DNA of 64,000 bases from Cymodocea nodosa (lineage: Eukaryota > Streptophyta > Magnoliopsida > Alismatales > Cymodoceaceae): positions 7,212,001 to 7,276,000 of the forward strand of contig CM072335.1 in NCBI GenBank assembly GCA_036874045.1, given 5' to 3'. Of the stretch, positions 12,554 to 23,054 are shown piece after piece. The notes beneath the pieces were generated by a model. The model did no database searches and was not told the origin of the DNA. It worked only from the letters and a program-made list of their open reading frames with translations. Each line of letters opens with the position of its first letter. The stretch's first letter is position 1. A program made the position numbers and the translations under genes.

Positions 12554-13685
12554 CACATATAGCATTATTGCATTTGCAATCATTCTTTTTGCTTTCAGAT
12601 GTAGTATAATCAAGACCAAACATATTTTTATCAGTTGTTAATTTATTTTGGTCATGCTTATACATTTCTGTAAGTTCATACCAAGATTTTGTACTTGTAT
12701 TAACACTTTTCGTACATACAAAATCTTTTTCTGCACAAGAATTTTTTGTCTTATCACATGCAGAATGAGTAATTGGTCTAATACCAATGTAATGAATTAC
12801 ATGCTTAGGTTTCTGAGTTTTCAATTTACTACAATTATCTGAAATTTTAGAAACATTAGAAACTGAATTTCCAAAACAAGAAACAAGATTTTTAGAAACA
12901 TTTATAGTCATGTTAGAAGTACAATTTGACAAATCACATTGATTTATATTATTACTGCATGATTCATCCCTTGAAGTACCTACTTCTACATATTTATTAC
13001 CTTGTTTCATAATAAAAGGAATTTTAGTCTTAGATTTATTTGAACTGCAACTAATAAATCCTTTATTGGCTTGAGATTGAGGATATTCAGGATAATCAAA
13101 TCCTAAGCCAAATTTATAAGACACCGCAGGGGTACTAGTTAGTTTGTCTAACTTAGTTTGACTTAAATTCCATTTCTCAATGGTAGAATTTAAATCTTGC
13201 TCTCTCAGTTTTAATTTATCTATCTCTAATTCAAGTTCATTTATATTGTTTCTCAACATTTCATTTTCAGATTCTATCTTTAATTTTTCAGCATTTATAT
13301 TCTATATTTGTTCATGCAAGATACATTCACTAAATCTAAATTTTTGCAAATCTCTAGCATGATTTTCATTATCACATTTAAACTTTTCTAAAGTAGTATA
13401 CAGGAAACAATTTTCTTCTTCCATAATGGATGAAGATTTTCTAATATTATTATTTTCCAGTTTACATACTTTAAGTTTTTGTAATAATGCATGATAAGCA
13501 CATAATAATTCATCAAAGTTGAAATCTGTATGACTTTCAGGATCAGATATTACCTCAGACTCATCTACCATGAAGCACACATGAGCAACGTCTTCTAACT
13601 CTTGTTCTCCTTCTGAATGTGAAGATTTTGATGCTGATTCCTTAGATTCAGACTCTTCAGACGTGTCATCCCAAGTGACCTTCAA
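12554..13685 (-). pseudogene. Gag C-terminal linker of A1, coiled-coil region
   Basis: This is in frame with the capsid part upstream, separated from it by a TAG at 13710 and interrupted again by a TAG near 13302. It begins with TWDDTSEESESKES, a Ser/Glu-rich linker. A Leu/Ile/Lys/Glu-rich segment follows (KIESENEMLRNNINELELEI), which looks like a coiled coil, and then a long Asn/Ser/Cys-rich stretch. Sirevirus Gag proteins are known for a long coiled-coil C-terminus. The same TWDDSS...coiled-coil layout appears in the B copies at 31420-30729 and 58497-57778, which supports it as real protein and not a chance ORF. Confidence 0.8.
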
Positions 13686-13709
13686 AGCCTTTTTCTTGTA
13701 AAACTTTTT

Positions 13710-14654
13710 CTAAGCCGTCTTCTTCTGATTTGTCCTACTTCGCTTTTCATTTTTCCTCATAGGACAATCTGGAGAAAGATGTCTTGGTTTCTTACAGTTG
13801 TAACATACATACTTTCTAGATGAAGAATTCTTGTCATTCAATGATTTTGACGTTGAGGGTTTATCATTTTTGTTCATTTGCTGTTTCCTAACTTTCCATG
13901 CTTTCTTGAATTTCCTAGTCAGCAAAATCAAATCCTCGTCAGAATTAGTAGATATATCAGAATCTGAATTAATTTCGAAGGCTATTTCTTTCTTCATTTT
14001 TAGTTTGTTGTGACTCAGTGATTCATTTAATTGAACTTCATAAGCTATTAAATTTCCTATAAGTTCATTCATAGTATAAACATTTAAATCTCGTAATTCC
14101 TCAATTGATGTTACTTTCTGAGACCATTTAGAACTTAGGGATCTGAGAATTTTCCTCACCAAATCCTTCTGTTCAAAATTCTTTCCTAAACATTTTAAAG
14201 AGTTTATGATATCAAGAAATCTAGAAAATATCTCAGAAATATTTTCGTCTTCATGCATCTTAAAGAGTTCATACTTATGAATCAACATGTTTATTTTTGT
14301 CTCTTTAACTTGAGAAGTACCTTCATGTGAAACTTCTAATGCATGCCACACCTCATAAGCAGATTTATATGCCGACACTTTACTGAACTGTTCATAACTC
14401 AATGCACAAAATAAAATATTTAAGCCCTTAGCATTCAGAGTTTCATTTTCTTTTTCAGTAATTGTCCAAGTATTATAAGGAGTAGTTAACGGAGTATATG
14501 GTTTAGAAATCATGAACCACAACTTATGATCTATACTTTGAAGAAAAACAGTCATCCTATATTTCCAATATTCAAAATGTATTCCATCAAATAAAGGAGG
14601 ACGATTAAGATTTTGGCCTTCATATAAAGAAAAATTACCATTTCCAGTAGCCAT
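13710..14654 (-). pseudogene. Copia Gag (UBN2-like capsid and zinc knuckle) of A1
   Basis: 315 codons start at ATG 14654, 186 bp downstream of the PBS. The early pattern RPPLFDGIHFEYWKYRM, then VWHALEVSHEG and MHEDENISEIFSRF, is the UBN2/retrotran_gag_2 capsid of plant copia elements. A zinc knuckle follows near residue 283, CYNCKKPRHLSPDCP (CX2CX4HX4C), with Arg in place of the usual Gly before His. It would form the virus-like particle and bind element RNA. The frame is open to a TAG at 13710; the protein originally continued into the coiled-coil linker. Of the pieces of A1 this is the best preserved. Confidence 0.95.
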
Positions 14655-14840
14655 TTTACCTTAGATTTTTCAACCTATTTGATTTTAAACAGTCTAAAAA
14701 CTTTAAAACAATTTGAGTCTTAAATCAAGAAAGTTAAACGTATGCTCAGATATTAATTTCTGTTTAAAAACAAGGAAGGTAGAATAAGCAATGATATTAA
14801 ATAAGTTGGTATCGATTTTATATCAAAGAAAATTAACAAA

Positions 14841-14852
14841 GCTCTGATACCA
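14841..14852 (-). other. Primer binding site of A1
   Basis: The minus strand reads TGGTATCAGAGC two bases after the LTR end CCTACA. This is the standard plant copia PBS, complementary to the 3' end of initiator tRNA-Met. It fixes the 5' LTR and the direction of the element. Confidence 0.95.
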
Positions 14853-14854
14853 CT

Positions 14855-16467
14855 TGTAGGATCGTATGGCTACAAAAGAGGGGGGTGAATTGTGTATCTT
14901 TAATATTTTCTGAAATATAATTGAAACTTTAAATCTCAAAGACAAGTCGAGACATTGTTTTCATAAATTCATTTTTATTCAAGGTTTCAATTACAATATA
15001 CAATTCAATTCTCCTCAGAAATTGTAGATGCAATTATATTTCGATACCATGTATCATCTAAACAATTTCATAATTACAAATAGAGAAAACTAATTTCTGG
15101 AATTTAAAACTTTTCTCCCTGTTTGAGATCTTTCTTCTTTTTCTTTTTCTTCTTCAGTAATTCTTCAGTGACGAATATCTTGTCTTTCCATGCTTCACCG
15201 ATTTTGCTTTCTTCTGATACTTCAAATCTTTAGTGACGAAAATCTTACCTTTTTATGCTTCACTGAACTTTCTTCCACTTGAGAGATTTTCCCCAAGAAG
15301 GTGTTTTTGATCCCTGAAAAAGATTTTTCTTTTGGTGTGTAGGGATGGTTTGATCCTTGAAAAGATTTTTCGTTTTGTGTGCAAGGATAAATTGATCAAC
15401 GAGAATTCTATGCCTTTTACACTGTATCTTTATTTCATGCATATCCTTCACGTTTAACCACTACCAGTTTTCCACTTCTCCACGTCTTTTCTTTTTCCTT
15501 CATCGAAACACACACGTTCCAACCCACGTTTATATTTCGAATTTTCTTTAATGATCAGTCTTGGATCTCTGAAAAATTTTCTGCAAAATAAACTTTCTCG
15601 TCCAAAAGTTTTTCATCAGTGTAATAAGAAGTCGTTACTTTAATGTTAACTAAACGAGTAACACAAGTATATATATAACTTAACGTTTCTAACTTAACGA
15701 GTTCCTCATGTGCCATTTCACGTGACAAGTACTATAACTAACTCAACGAACTAAGTCCGTGGTGTTATGCTATCTCAACGAACCATCTCCGTTGTGTTAT
15801 TATAACTCAACGAGCCATTTCCGTTGTGTTATGATAACTCAACAAACTAGTAATAAACAAATGTTTTTATAATAAGAATTTTACCATGTGCAAAAATAAC
15901 AACTTAAGTTTATAACGCTAACCTAACGCGTTGCCTTAGTATTCAATATAGCAACTCAACGTTTTTAGTTATGTTAACTTAACGAGTTAAACATGTGCAC
16001 CTCACATGATACAATACAACATTCGTAACTTATAATTTCACCACGTGTATAACACTAACTTAATGAGTTCGTCTCTTCTTTTTCTCACTAACTTAACGAG
16101 TTATCACGTGACCTATTTTAACCTTTAAGTCTCTTACTTAACGAGTTCTCACGTGACCTCTATACAAACAAAACTCTAACTTAACGAGTTGTCTAAACGT
16201 GCAATGTTCATGATATAGAAGATATAACATTAAAACATATCATGTTTTTCAATAAAAACACACGTTAACTTAACGTTTAGCTAAATGAGAAATTAATGCA
16301 ACGAAACGACTAGATATTAACTTCAGATCCAATACAAACAAGTATTTATATCAGTAAGCTTTTTCTGTATTAATTGATGATTTTAATTTCTTTTCACAAG
16401 CAATAGTAATTGAGGAAATATGATTATTTTCATTCAGCACACATCATCAAAACAAAAATACTCAACA
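14855..16467 (-). repeat. A-family LTR, 5' LTR of A1
   Basis: It runs from TGTAGGATCG to ACTCAACA on the plus strand, with intact TG...CA ends. U3 (about 15620-16467) contains many AACTTAACGAGTT units and CACGTG motifs. At 15740-15850 there is a short series of hairpin-like units in which AACTCAACGAACC is followed by TCCGTTGTGTT. The TATA position reads TGTAAAAGG (15413-15421 reversed) where other copies have TATAAAAGG, so this promoter is probably weakened. R/U5 carries poly-pyrimidine stretches (CTTCTTTTTC) and the CACCCCCCTC end. Confidence 0.93.
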
Positions 16468-16627
16468 ATATTGAGTTCGATTGTGTTTTGATTCGTATGT
16501 AGTTGAAATTTATTCTGGAAATCATATTGGAAAATTCAAGATAACAGATGTTTGAAAAGAAGGAAAATTGATAATATAATTAACACCTATATGATGCTAA
16601 TATATTTTGTATGTAATTTACTATAAA
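16468..16627 (-). repeat. Fragment of gypsy 3' noncoding region
   Basis: These 160 bp match the reverse complement of about 38020-38170, part of the 3' noncoding block of the gypsy composite. Here the fragment sits directly against the protease part of gypsy copy G3, so everything between protease and the 3' region of that element has been lost. Confidence 0.65.
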
Positions 16628-16791
16628 TGTTGCCCATAAGAAGCTAGAGCTCCTAATTGAACATCATCATTTTCTAAATTAATTTCTTTCAGATCTTCTA
16701 TATTTATGCTTTCACTTTCCTTTAAAGTTTCAGAATTGATTTGCCTATTTAATTCTTCTTAAATCACATCATCTTACATATCTCCTTCATC

Positions 16792-17512
16792 CTATAAAAA
16801 GTCTATGGTATGTAAGGACATTTCTAACTCCTCAAACCTTTCTGGTTTGAAAATATTTAATTGAGTATCCTCATTACCATATGTAAGTAACTTCATTACT
16901 CCAGTTTTACAATTTATAACAACCCCTGATGTTGCTAAAAATGGCCTTCCCAAAATTAAAGATGTATCACTATTTTTATGCTTAATTTGTTGGGAATCCA
17001 AAATTACAATATCAATAAGATATATAAAGTTTTTTATTTTAATTAAGACATCCTCTATTTTTCCTCTAGGGTATCTAATACTTCTATCAGCTAATTGAAT
17101 AACCGTACTAGTAGGAGTTAAGTCTTCTAATCCTAAGGATACAAATATATCACTTGGCATAACATTTATACCTACACCTAAGTCTATTAAGGTTCTTTCT
17201 AGAATGGTATTTCCTATGGTGCATGATATAACAGGGATTCCAAGATCAAATAACTTTTTTAGAATTTGTGGCAGAAATAGGGAACTACTTTGCTTAGCTA
17301 AAAAGACCTTCCTAAGAACTTTTCGCTCTCTTTTCTTAGTACACCAATCCTTCAGAAATTTAGCACAAGGTGGCATTTTCTACAATAGATCTAACAAAGC
17401 AATGTTAACTTGCACTTTTCAAAAATTTCTCTAATTTTTTCTTATTTTTCAGGTATTGTTTGTTGTAATCTTTCAGGATATGGTGCTAAAGATTGTGATT
17501 TAAAATATTCTT
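16792..17512 (-). pseudogene. Gypsy protease domain of G3
   Basis: An Athila-type aspartic protease region is readable. CAKFLKDWCTKKRERKVLR is the segment just before protease in Athila/Tat polyproteins. Then comes IPVISCTIGNTILERTLIDL, with the active-site region IDLGVGINVMPSDIF (DLG as in other Athila proteins), VIQLADRSIRYPRGKIEDVL, and ILGRPFLATSGVVIN, the family's flap and C-terminal pattern. The stretch 17376-16792 is open without a stop. The upstream part (17512-17377) contains stops. It would cut the Gag-Pol polyprotein. Confidence 0.9.
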
Positions 17513-19287
17513 TGTAGGATCGTATGGCTACAAAAGAGGGGGGTGAATTGTGTATTTTTAATATTTTCTGAAATATAATTGAAACTTTAAAACTCAAAAA
17601 CAAGTCGAGGCATTGTTTTCATAAAATCATTTTTATTCAAGGTTTCAATTACAATGTACAATTCAATTCTCCTCAAAAATTGTAGATGCAATTATAACTA
17701 GATACCATGTATCATCTAAACAATTTCATAACTACAAACAGAGAAAACTAATTTGCGGAATTTAAAACTTTTCTCCCTGTTTGAGAACTTTCTTTTTATT
17801 CTTTTTCTTCTTCAGCAATTCTTTAGTGATGAATATCTTGTCTTTCTCTGCTTCACCGAATTTGCTTTCACTTGATACTTCAAATCTTCAGCGACATAAA
17901 TTTAACCTTTTCTGCTTCATTGAATTTTCTTCCACTTGATACTTCAAATCTTCAGTGACATAAATTTAACCTTTTCTACTTCACTAAATTTTCTTCCACT
18001 TGAGAGAATTTGCCCGAAGAGGTGTTTTTGATCCCTGAAAAAGATTTTTCTTTTGGTGTGCAGGGATGGTTTGATCAACGAGAATTCTATGCCTTTTATA
18101 CTGTATCTTCATTTCATGCATATCCTTCACGTTTAACCACTACCAGTTTCCCACTTCTCCACGTCTTTTCTTTTACCTTCATCGAAACACACACGTTCTA
18201 ACCCACATTTATATTTTGAATTTTCTTTAATCATCAGTCCTAGATCTTTGAAAAATTTCCTGCAAAATAATCTTTCTCGTCTAAAGAATTTTCCATCAAG
18301 TGTAATACGAAGTCGTTACTTTAATGTTAACTAAATGAGTAACACAAGTATATATATATAACTTAATGTTTCTAACTTAACGAGTTTCTCATGTGCCATT
18401 TCACGTGACAAGTACTGTAGCTAACTCAACGAACTAAGTCTGTGGTGTTATGCTAACTCAACGAACCAGCTTAATCTTTCTTTCGGAAGGTTAAATGATA
18501 ACTCACCGAAAATAGTTTAAGTTTCGGATAGTTACGATTGTAAGTCACTGAAAAACTCTTTATACCATAAAACTAGTGAGACACGTGTCAAGACCTGAAA
18601 ACATGACTTAAGTTACCTTTCAGATAGTTATGACTGTAAGTCTCCGAAAAAACTTTAACTCACCGATTCAGTAATAAACAAATGTTTTTATAATAAGAAT
18701 TTTACCACGTGCAAAAATAACAACTTAAGTTTATAACGCTAACCTAACGCGTTGCCTTAGTGTTCAATATAGCAACTCAACATTTTTAGTTATGTTAACT
18801 TAACGAGTTAAACATGTGCACCTCACGTGATACAATACAACATTCGTAACTTATAATTTCACCACGTGTATAACACTAACTTAACGAGTTCGTCTCTTCT
18901 TTTACTCACTAACTTAACAAGTTATCACGTGACCTATTTTAACCTTTAAGCCTCTAACTTAACAAGTTCTCACGTGACCTCTATACAAACAAAACTCTAA
19001 CTTAACGAGTTGTCTAAACGTGCACTGTTTATGATACAGAAGATATAACTTTAAAACATATCATGCTTTTCAATAAAAACACACGTTAACTTAACGTTTA
19101 TTTAAATGAGAAATTAATGTAACGAAACAACTAGTTATTAACTTCAGATCCAATATAGACAAGTATTTATATCAGTAAGCTTTTTCTGTATTAATTGATG
19201 ATTTTAATTTCTTTTCACAAGCAATAGTAATTGAGCAAATATGATTATTTTCATTCAACACACATCATCAAAACAAAATACTCAACA
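17513..19287 (-). mobile_element. Solo A-family copia LTR inserted in G3
   Basis: It runs from TGTAGGATCG to ACTCAACA (1775 bp) and is flanked by identical 5-mers TTCTT at 17508-17512 and 19288-19292. The uninterrupted homologue at about 54380 has this 5-mer once, which confirms a 5-bp target-site duplication. The LTR stands alone, so the rest of the element was removed by LTR-LTR recombination. TATA reads CCTTTTATA at 18092-18100. Compared with the A1 LTRs it carries a different block at about 18467-18668, built of TTTCGGATAGTTA / TAACTCACCGAAA palindromes around GACACGTGTC. Confidence 0.95.
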
Positions 19288-20172
19288 TTCTTTTTCTTTC
19301 ATTTGATTTGTTTGATCATTTTTAACCTCATTAGTAGATTCAGATTGTTCTTTAGTGATTTCTAGATTTTCAGCTATTACATTTTCATTATCATCTTGAT
19401 TTTTACTCTTATCCACCTTCATATTATTTTCATTTTGAGTTCTTGATGGTATATCAGTTCCAAATCTTAATATTATACATACATCTTCTAGATTTTCGTT
19501 ATTCTCATGATGTTTTTGTATATCATTTTCGTGATTATGATCTTCGATTGTTTTTAGTTTTAAAGTGCATTCTTTAAATTCTCTTGCATTAGTATTTTCT
19601 TTTGGCTGTATATCTTGCAAATTATGCAGATCTATAACATTATAATTTTCATTGTCCTGTTGCATAACTTGTATTTTCATTGTATATTCGTCCAATGCTT
19701 TTAGTTTTCTTTCTAGATCATCTAATCTCATTGCATTCAATTTTTGATCAATTTTCATTATGATTTTTTCAGTTTCATACATTATATCCATTTTAGGTTC
19801 TGAATATGCTTCCTTATAATTTAATTGGTTGACTTCTTGTTGCTGACACATAAAGTATTCTAGTTTGTCCAAGTTTTGCTCTATACTACGTTCCAGTCTG
19901 TCATACCTATCCCAAACTTCCATGTCTCTCAACATATTACACATTCTATGCTGACCATCAGTTGGGTAAACTATAGGATTCTCATACTCGGCTCTATTAT
20001 ATTTAGGATAATTCATTTGTTGTTCATGGGATCTAGCCATCTGCAAACGTCTTAGTTTCAAACAGTTAGAAATGTCTTGTCTATTAGAATTGCAGAATTC
20101 ACATATGCTAACTACAGGTTTCAGAAATCTTTGAGCATAAGCATATGCCATATTCTCCATAAAACAAAACAC
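19288..20172 (-). pseudogene. Gypsy zinc-knuckle ORF of G3 (Gag remnant without capsid core)
   Basis: The ORF starts at ATG 20172 or the in-frame ATG at 20151 (MAYAYAQRFLK). Near residue 24 it has CEFCNSNRQDISNC, where the sister copy at 55200 has a full CX2CX4HX4C knuckle; here His is replaced by Gln. A basic region, a Tyr/Asn/Glu region and a long Lys/Glu/Asn coiled-coil-like linker follow (MRLDDLERKLKALDEYTMKI). No retrotrans_gag capsid core precedes the knuckle, because the PBS array lies only about 50 bp upstream. The same start is seen in the second copy, so the absence is shared. Confidence 0.75.
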
Positions 20173-20218
20173 ACAACACTTTTGCTATTAAAACAAAACA
20201 GTACTTACAGTTGCTTAG

Positions 20219-20312
20219 CTTCTCAATTCCCTAGCAATGGCGTTAGAAAAACTTGTTCAGGTTGCTTTAGGTGGCACTAGAGAACTTGTTTGGTTCCCAG
20301 GCAACAACACCA
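20219..20312 (-). other. Gypsy PBS with two further PBS-like units
   Basis: On the minus strand 20312-20291 reads TGGTGTTGTTGCCTGGGAAC, close to the Athila/Tat PBS TGGCGCCGTTGCCGGGGA (tRNA-Asp). Two further similar units follow at about 33-bp spacing (about 20285-20253 and 20252-20219, the latter with AACGCCATTGCTAGGGAA), each preceded by CAAGTT or an equivalent. Confidence 0.7.
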
Positions 20313-20319
20313 AATAACT

Positions 20320-21253
20320 TGTATTTGTTAACTTCTACTTTTAACTTAGTTAATTTGTCTTCATGCTTATATCAGTAATTCCTTTTTAGAAGTAAACGAA
20401 CAACCTTTCACACAAATTAGACATTAATTCCAATTTGTATTTTAACTGCAAGTGCACAGTGTATATTGTATTTGTGTGCAAGTACAGATCGATCCCACAA
20501 AGAATCGAGTAAGAATTGTGTACTATTCCATTTTTTATATTATACTTAATTTGTTCAGTAATCACTCCATTGAGTTACATTTAACACAACAGATTAAGGT
20601 TGTGGAGTTATGGCTACCTCAATGAACTAATCTTGTAGACTTAAGTTAACTCCACGAGCCTATCTTTTCAATTTAATACTACTATTTATAGAGGAATTTG
20701 GCCAACCATTGGGTGGTTCCATAGATTGTAAATAACATCAATTAAGCTCTTTAATGCTAGTGAATATTAGATTTATCATTAAGCAATACTAACATTCAAA
20801 TATTTCAAATAGTAACCATTAAAATCTTTAATTATCTAGAACAAATCGATCTCAGTAAACTGCAATACTATTTTCTGAATCAAACAAACATAAAACATTC
20901 ATAATACTAACAAGGATAACTTTAATCACGATACAAAACAAACAATACAACACTTAAATACTAAATATAAACATAGATAAGTTGTTGTTTTTGTTATTTT
21001 TTGTTTTGAGATGTTCATGAAAATGGGCGAAAGGTAAAAATCTCTATTGACAGTAATACTTCCGTCACTACATGCTACGCGATTACACCACTGAAAATTT
21101 AATCACTTACAATTGTGCCTCCTCTCCCTATAGAATCGTGAGTCTAGAATTGCAAGATGATCTCCTCTTCAACATACTGGCATCAATCCGAAACCAAGGC
21201 TAGAAGCTTTACGATCTCCTAAGATATGAGTCGGTGCTTTGTGAAAATGGATT
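20320..21253 (-). repeat. G-family gypsy LTR, 3' half only
   Basis: It begins on the plus strand with TGTATTTGTTAACTTC, seven bases from the PBS, and contains the landmark GCAAGTGCACAGTG...GTGCAAGTACAGATCGATCCCACA, common to many plant gypsy elements. AACTCAACG-type palindromes follow at about 20560-20660. It ends abruptly near 21250, where PBS-like units start; the U3 half is missing. Confidence 0.75.
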
Positions 21254-21383
21254 CTTGTTTGGATCTCCAGCACGGCACCAGAAAACTTGATTGGTTACCC
21301 AGCAACGGTGCCAGAAAACTTGTTTGGATCTCTAGCACAGCACCAGAAAACTTGATTGGTTACCTAGCAACGCGCTAGAAAAA
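21254..21383 (-). repeat. Tandem array of four PBS-like units (two 65-bp dimers)
   Basis: On the plus strand four units of 32-33 bp follow one another: 21254-21285, 21286-21318, 21319-21350 and 21351-21383. Units 1 and 3 are alike (CTTGTTTGGATCTC...CACCAGAAAA) and units 2 and 4 are alike (CTTGATTGGTTACC...CTAGAAAA), so a 65-bp dimer is repeated twice. Unit 2 reversed contains TGGCACCGTTGCTGGGTAAC, very near the tRNA-Asp PBS. The array sits against an LTR end at 21386. Confidence 0.8.
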
Positions 21384-21385
21384 CT

Positions 21386-23054
21386 TGGATTTGTTAACTT
21401 CTGTTTTTACTTAGTTAATTTATCTTTATGCCTATATCACTAAATTCCTTTTTAGAAGTAAACAAACAACCTTTCACACAAATTAGATATTAATTCCAAT
21501 TTGTATTTAAACTGCAAGTGCACAACGTCTATTGTATTAGTGTGCAAATACAAGTCGATCCCAAAGGGAATTGCTTAAGAATTGCGAACTATTCTATTTT
21601 TAACATTCAAATTTATATATTCAATAATCTCTCCATTGAGTTACAGTTAGCTCAACAGACTAAGTTCGTTGAGTTATGGATAACTCAACGAACTAGCCTC
21701 GGGGACTTAAGTTAACTCCACGAGTTTGGCTTTCCTATTTAATACTGCTATTTATAGAGGAATTCGGCCAACCATTGGGCGGTTCCACAGATTATAAATA
21801 ACATCAATTAAGCTCTTTAATGTTAGTAAACACTGGATTTATCATTAGGCAATACTAACATTTAGATAATTCAAATAGTAACCATTAAAATCTTTAAGTC
21901 TATTGAACGAACCAATTTTAGTGAACTATAAAACTAAAACAAACATAAAACAATCACAACACTGACAAAGATAACATTAATCACGATACAAAACAAACAA
22001 TACAATACCAAAATACAAAATACAAACACAAATAAGTTGTTTTTGGTATTTTTGTTTTGATATGAGCATGAAAATGGGCGAAAGGTGAAATGTAAAGTAA
22101 TCTCAGTCGATAGTAAATACTTCTGTCACTACATGTGACATGATTACACCACTAAAAATTAAACCACTTACAATTCTATCTCCTCTCCCTATAGAATCAC
22201 GAGTCCAGAATTGCAAGATGATCTCCTCTTCAGCATACAGGCATCAACCCGAAGTCAAGGCTAGAAGCTTTATGATCTCTTGAGATATGAGTCGGCACTT
22301 GGTGAAAATGACTTTCCCTCCCGCGACGTGATCACTCCTCACAATAGTTGTCAAGCACTGTATTTGGCTCGAAATTGACCCGACATCAGGAAAGTATCCT
22401 CACAGACCTTCGATGGTTGGTGATTATGGTGGTGGTGGTGATGGTTGGTGTGGTACTTCAGAGAATTGCCGATGCTGCCTATAGAAAGCTCGGTGATCCC
22501 CCTCTACACACATTGGCCACACCCATCGGCCACCACACCATTGCTTTTTTTTTTCTTTTCTTTTATATTTCTTCAGTGGTAACTACTTTTGCTTGAATGA
22601 TCGGTTGGATTTCCTTCATTCATATCAACGACGATGATTTCTTCTTCCTTCGACGAGTGAATTCCTGCGTGATACGTGCGATCATGGTTTTTTCTTCCAA
22701 CTGTTCTGTTCTTGTAACCGCTATAGTGGCATATTAGAAAATAAATGGTTTGTGGAGTTACAAATAACTCAACAGACTTGCTTCATTGATTTAATTATAA
22801 AACACGTGCATAAATTTAACTATCCGATGCTCAGGTGCATTTCGGATACTTAAGAATTTCACAGCCTGCAATTTACCGATAGTTTAGAAATGCACTAAAT
22901 TAACATTAATTCCTTGAAATTAAGCAGATTCTTTCATTAAAGCATATAACAGTGCACTTATAACAAAATAACTTAATTCTCATATGATAAGCTAAATATT
23001 ATGCAATTAGCCATCATTTAACCATTAATAATATGGACTTTTTCATTTTAAACA
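21386..23054 (-). repeat. G-family gypsy LTR, nearly full length with an internal deletion
   Basis: It starts TGGATTTGTTAACTTC and ends TTTTAAACA on the plus strand, the same termini as the G LTRs at 34256-37813 and 55360-57226. It is 1669 bp against about 1.85-2.0 kb elsewhere and lacks part of the U3 motif region. An 82-codon plus-strand ORF at 22348-22596 lies inside it and is not a gene. CTTCCC follows the end, as in a PPT, but the next sequence is another LTR piece. Confidence 0.8.

Larger units (their letters stand above)
1138..16467 (-). mobile_element. Sirevirus-type Ty1/copia element A1, minus strand, non-functional
   Basis: Read on the minus strand the order is 5' LTR (16467-14855), PBS (14852-14841), gag, protease, integrase, RT (the last three duplicated in tandem), RNase H ending at 7005, a 1.6-kb noncoding block, an Env-like ORF (5416-3157), PPTs and a 3' LTR (2665-1138). 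At about 15.3 kb it is longer than an ordinary copia element because of the internal duplication and the extra ORF. The two LTRs are clearly related but differ in length (1613 and 1528 bp) and in many bases. The flanking 5-mers (AAATC on the left, ATATT on the right) do not match, so either the ends have been rearranged or the two LTRs come from different insertions. Several stops and frameshifts make it non-autonomous. Confidence 0.85.
16628..20190 (-). mobile_element. Truncated Athila-like gypsy element G3 (zinc-knuckle ORF to protease), split by a solo LTR
   Basis: Without the solo LTR at 17513-19287 the minus strand matches 55260-53510 closely and in order: zinc-knuckle ORF, charged linker, protease. 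It ends at 16628 in the middle of the post-protease linker. The PBS array and LTR pieces lie immediately upstream (20219-24129), so this was the 5' part of an element. RT, RNase H and integrase are missing. Confidence 0.85.

Noticed and set aside
1138-19287. Tandem satellite or centromeric repeat, suggested by recurring AACTTAACGAGTT
   Set aside because: Recurrence is at irregular spacing within LTR boundaries and not as head-to-tail monomers of fixed length.
20219-21383. Possible tRNA-like sequences
   Set aside because: Only the 3'-end complement of a tRNA is matched; no cloverleaf, A box or B box is seen, so these are primer binding sites.
22348-22596. 82-codon plus-strand ORF with a hydrophobic run, possibly a small membrane protein
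   Set aside because: It lies inside a G-family LTR; the same region is present in all G LTRs but the frame is not kept open, so it is not a gene.
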